This document shows positions 63,455 to 64,000 of a stretch of DNA of 64,000 nucleotides, in pieces (positions within the stretch are counted from its first letter, which is position 1; every line of letters begins with the position of its first letter). Both the position numbers and the translations under genes were made by a program. Below the pieces are notes generated by a model that worked only from the letters and a program-made list of their open reading frames with translations, did not search any database and was not told the origin of the DNA. Source of the DNA: Brevundimonas guildfordensis (GTDB lineage: Bacteria; Pseudomonadota; Alphaproteobacteria; Caulobacterales; Caulobacteraceae); the NCBI RefSeq assembly GCF_014836405.1, contig NZ_JACSQU010000003.1:1-64000 (forward strand), read 5' to 3'.

Positions 63455-64000
63455 TTAGTTCTTTTTGGGGAAGCCCGGCAGACCCGGAAGGCCCCCCGGA
63501 AGTTGTCCGCCGCCCAGACCCGCCAAGCGGTCCTGAATGGCTTTCATTTCATCGGCCGAGGGTTCCGGCATCTTGCCGCCGCCCAGAGCCTTCAGACGGT
63601 TCATGTCCGGACCGCCGCCGCCCATGCCCGGCAGGCCGCCCATCATGGAGGCCATCTTCTGCAGGTTCTTGCCGCCGCCCTTGGACAGCGACTTGACCAT
63701 GTCGGCCATCTGGCGGTGCTGTTTCAGCAGGCGGTTGATGTCCTGGACCTCTACGCCGGCGCCCTTGGCCACGCGCTTCTTGCGGCTGGCGTTCAGCAGG
63801 TCCGGCTTCTTGCGCTCGGCCATGGTCATGGAGTTGATGACGGCCAGCTGGCGGTCGATCATCTTGTCCGAGACGTTGTTCTCGGCCATCTGGTTCTTCA
63901 GCTTGGCCACGCCGGGCAGCAGGCCCATGATGCCCTGAAGACCGCCCATCTTCTTCATCTGGTTCAGTTGACCCGCCAGATCGTCCAGATCGAACTGGCC
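63455..64000 (-). CDS. ffh: Signal recognition particle protein Ffh, 3' part (runs off the right edge)
   Basis: 181 residues of the C-terminal M domain. The frame stays open to the end of the window (GQFDLDDLAGQLNQMKKMGG), and the NG GTPase domain lies beyond. The M domain carries the methionine-rich signal-binding groove and the RNA-binding helices (SRKKRVAKGAGVEVQDINRLL). The tail is rich in Gly, Pro and Leu. It is upstream of rpsP with a 24-base gap, the usual order. Confidence 0.95.
   Translation of the reverse strand, partial: GQFDLDDLAGQLNQMKKMGGLQGIMGLLPGVAKLKNQMAENNVSDKMIDRQLAVINSMTMAERKKPDLLNASRKKRVAKGAGVEVQDINRLLKQHRQMADMVKSLSKGGGKNLQKMASMMGGLPGMGGGGPDMNRLKALGGGKMPEPSADEMKAIQDRLAGLGGGQLPGGLPGLPGFPKKN

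Overview
The window is a 64 kb piece of a GC-rich alphaproteobacterial chromosome, most likely from the Caulobacteraceae and probably Brevundimonas or a close relative. The reasons are: a ChpT-type phosphotransferase beside CheY and CheR, a MmcB repair gene with the alphaproteobacterial LexA box GTTC-N7-GTTC, an alphaproteobacterial HisRS, DUF2794, a RegB/RegA (ActS/ActR) pair divergent from a Sco gene, and an intergenic palindromic repeat of a kind I associate with this family. I see no integrase, transposase, prophage or CRISPR array; this is ordinary chromosome with some unusual arrangements.

Region 1 (1-10749). The left edge holds a strong leftward sigma70-type promoter resembling an rRNA operon promoter. 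Rightward lies a nine-gene branched-chain amino acid super-operon: ilvD, ilvC, ilvG-type acetolactate synthase, ilvM-type small subunit, leuA (short form), ilvE, leuC, leuD, leuB. Most junctions overlap or nearly touch. It is preceded by a Leu/Val/Ile-rich leader peptide and a complete attenuator (pause hairpin, antiterminator, terminator). The leader resembles E. coli IlvL, and the ilvG/ilvM gene types are gammaproteobacterial in style.

Region 2 (10754-26143). A TetR repressor diverges from a three-gene RND efflux operon with a 22-bp palindrome in the shared promoter. Next come proB (with an in-frame stop that removes its last 40 residues) and proA, a PQQ glucose dehydrogenase, a second TetR gene and an M13 metallopeptidase.

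Region 3 (26108-43236). hisS, two membrane proteins, 3-hydroxybutyryl-CoA dehydrogenase, YggT, tRNA-Ala(CGC), a small conserved protein, a UDP-glucuronate epimerase-like protein, an M28 peptidase, cheR-cheY-chpT, cysQ, an aldo/keto-reductase-like protein that has lost its catalytic residues, bolA, an acetyltransferase, radC, map, a CinA-type protein and a FadL-type porin.

Region 4 (43261-58436). A palindromic intergenic repeat, a RhlE-type helicase, DUF1345, a Rieske oxygenase divergent from an alpha/beta hydrolase and a methyltransferase, PBP1A, ActR/ActS and Sco1, PhaZ, a YgjP-type metallopeptidase, LexA-boxed mmcB, an acetyltransferase, thpR and a Bax inhibitor-1 protein.

Region 5 (58444-64000). 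DUF2794, fabI, benE, KTSC and YegP small proteins, a glutathione transferase, rimM, rpsP with a long acidic Ala/Glu tail, and the 3' end of ffh, which runs off the right edge.

The most valuable observations are the ilv-leu attenuator, the proB stop codon, the LexA box at mmcB, the efflux operator and the degenerate aldo/keto reductase. No clearly undescribed multi-gene system was found.
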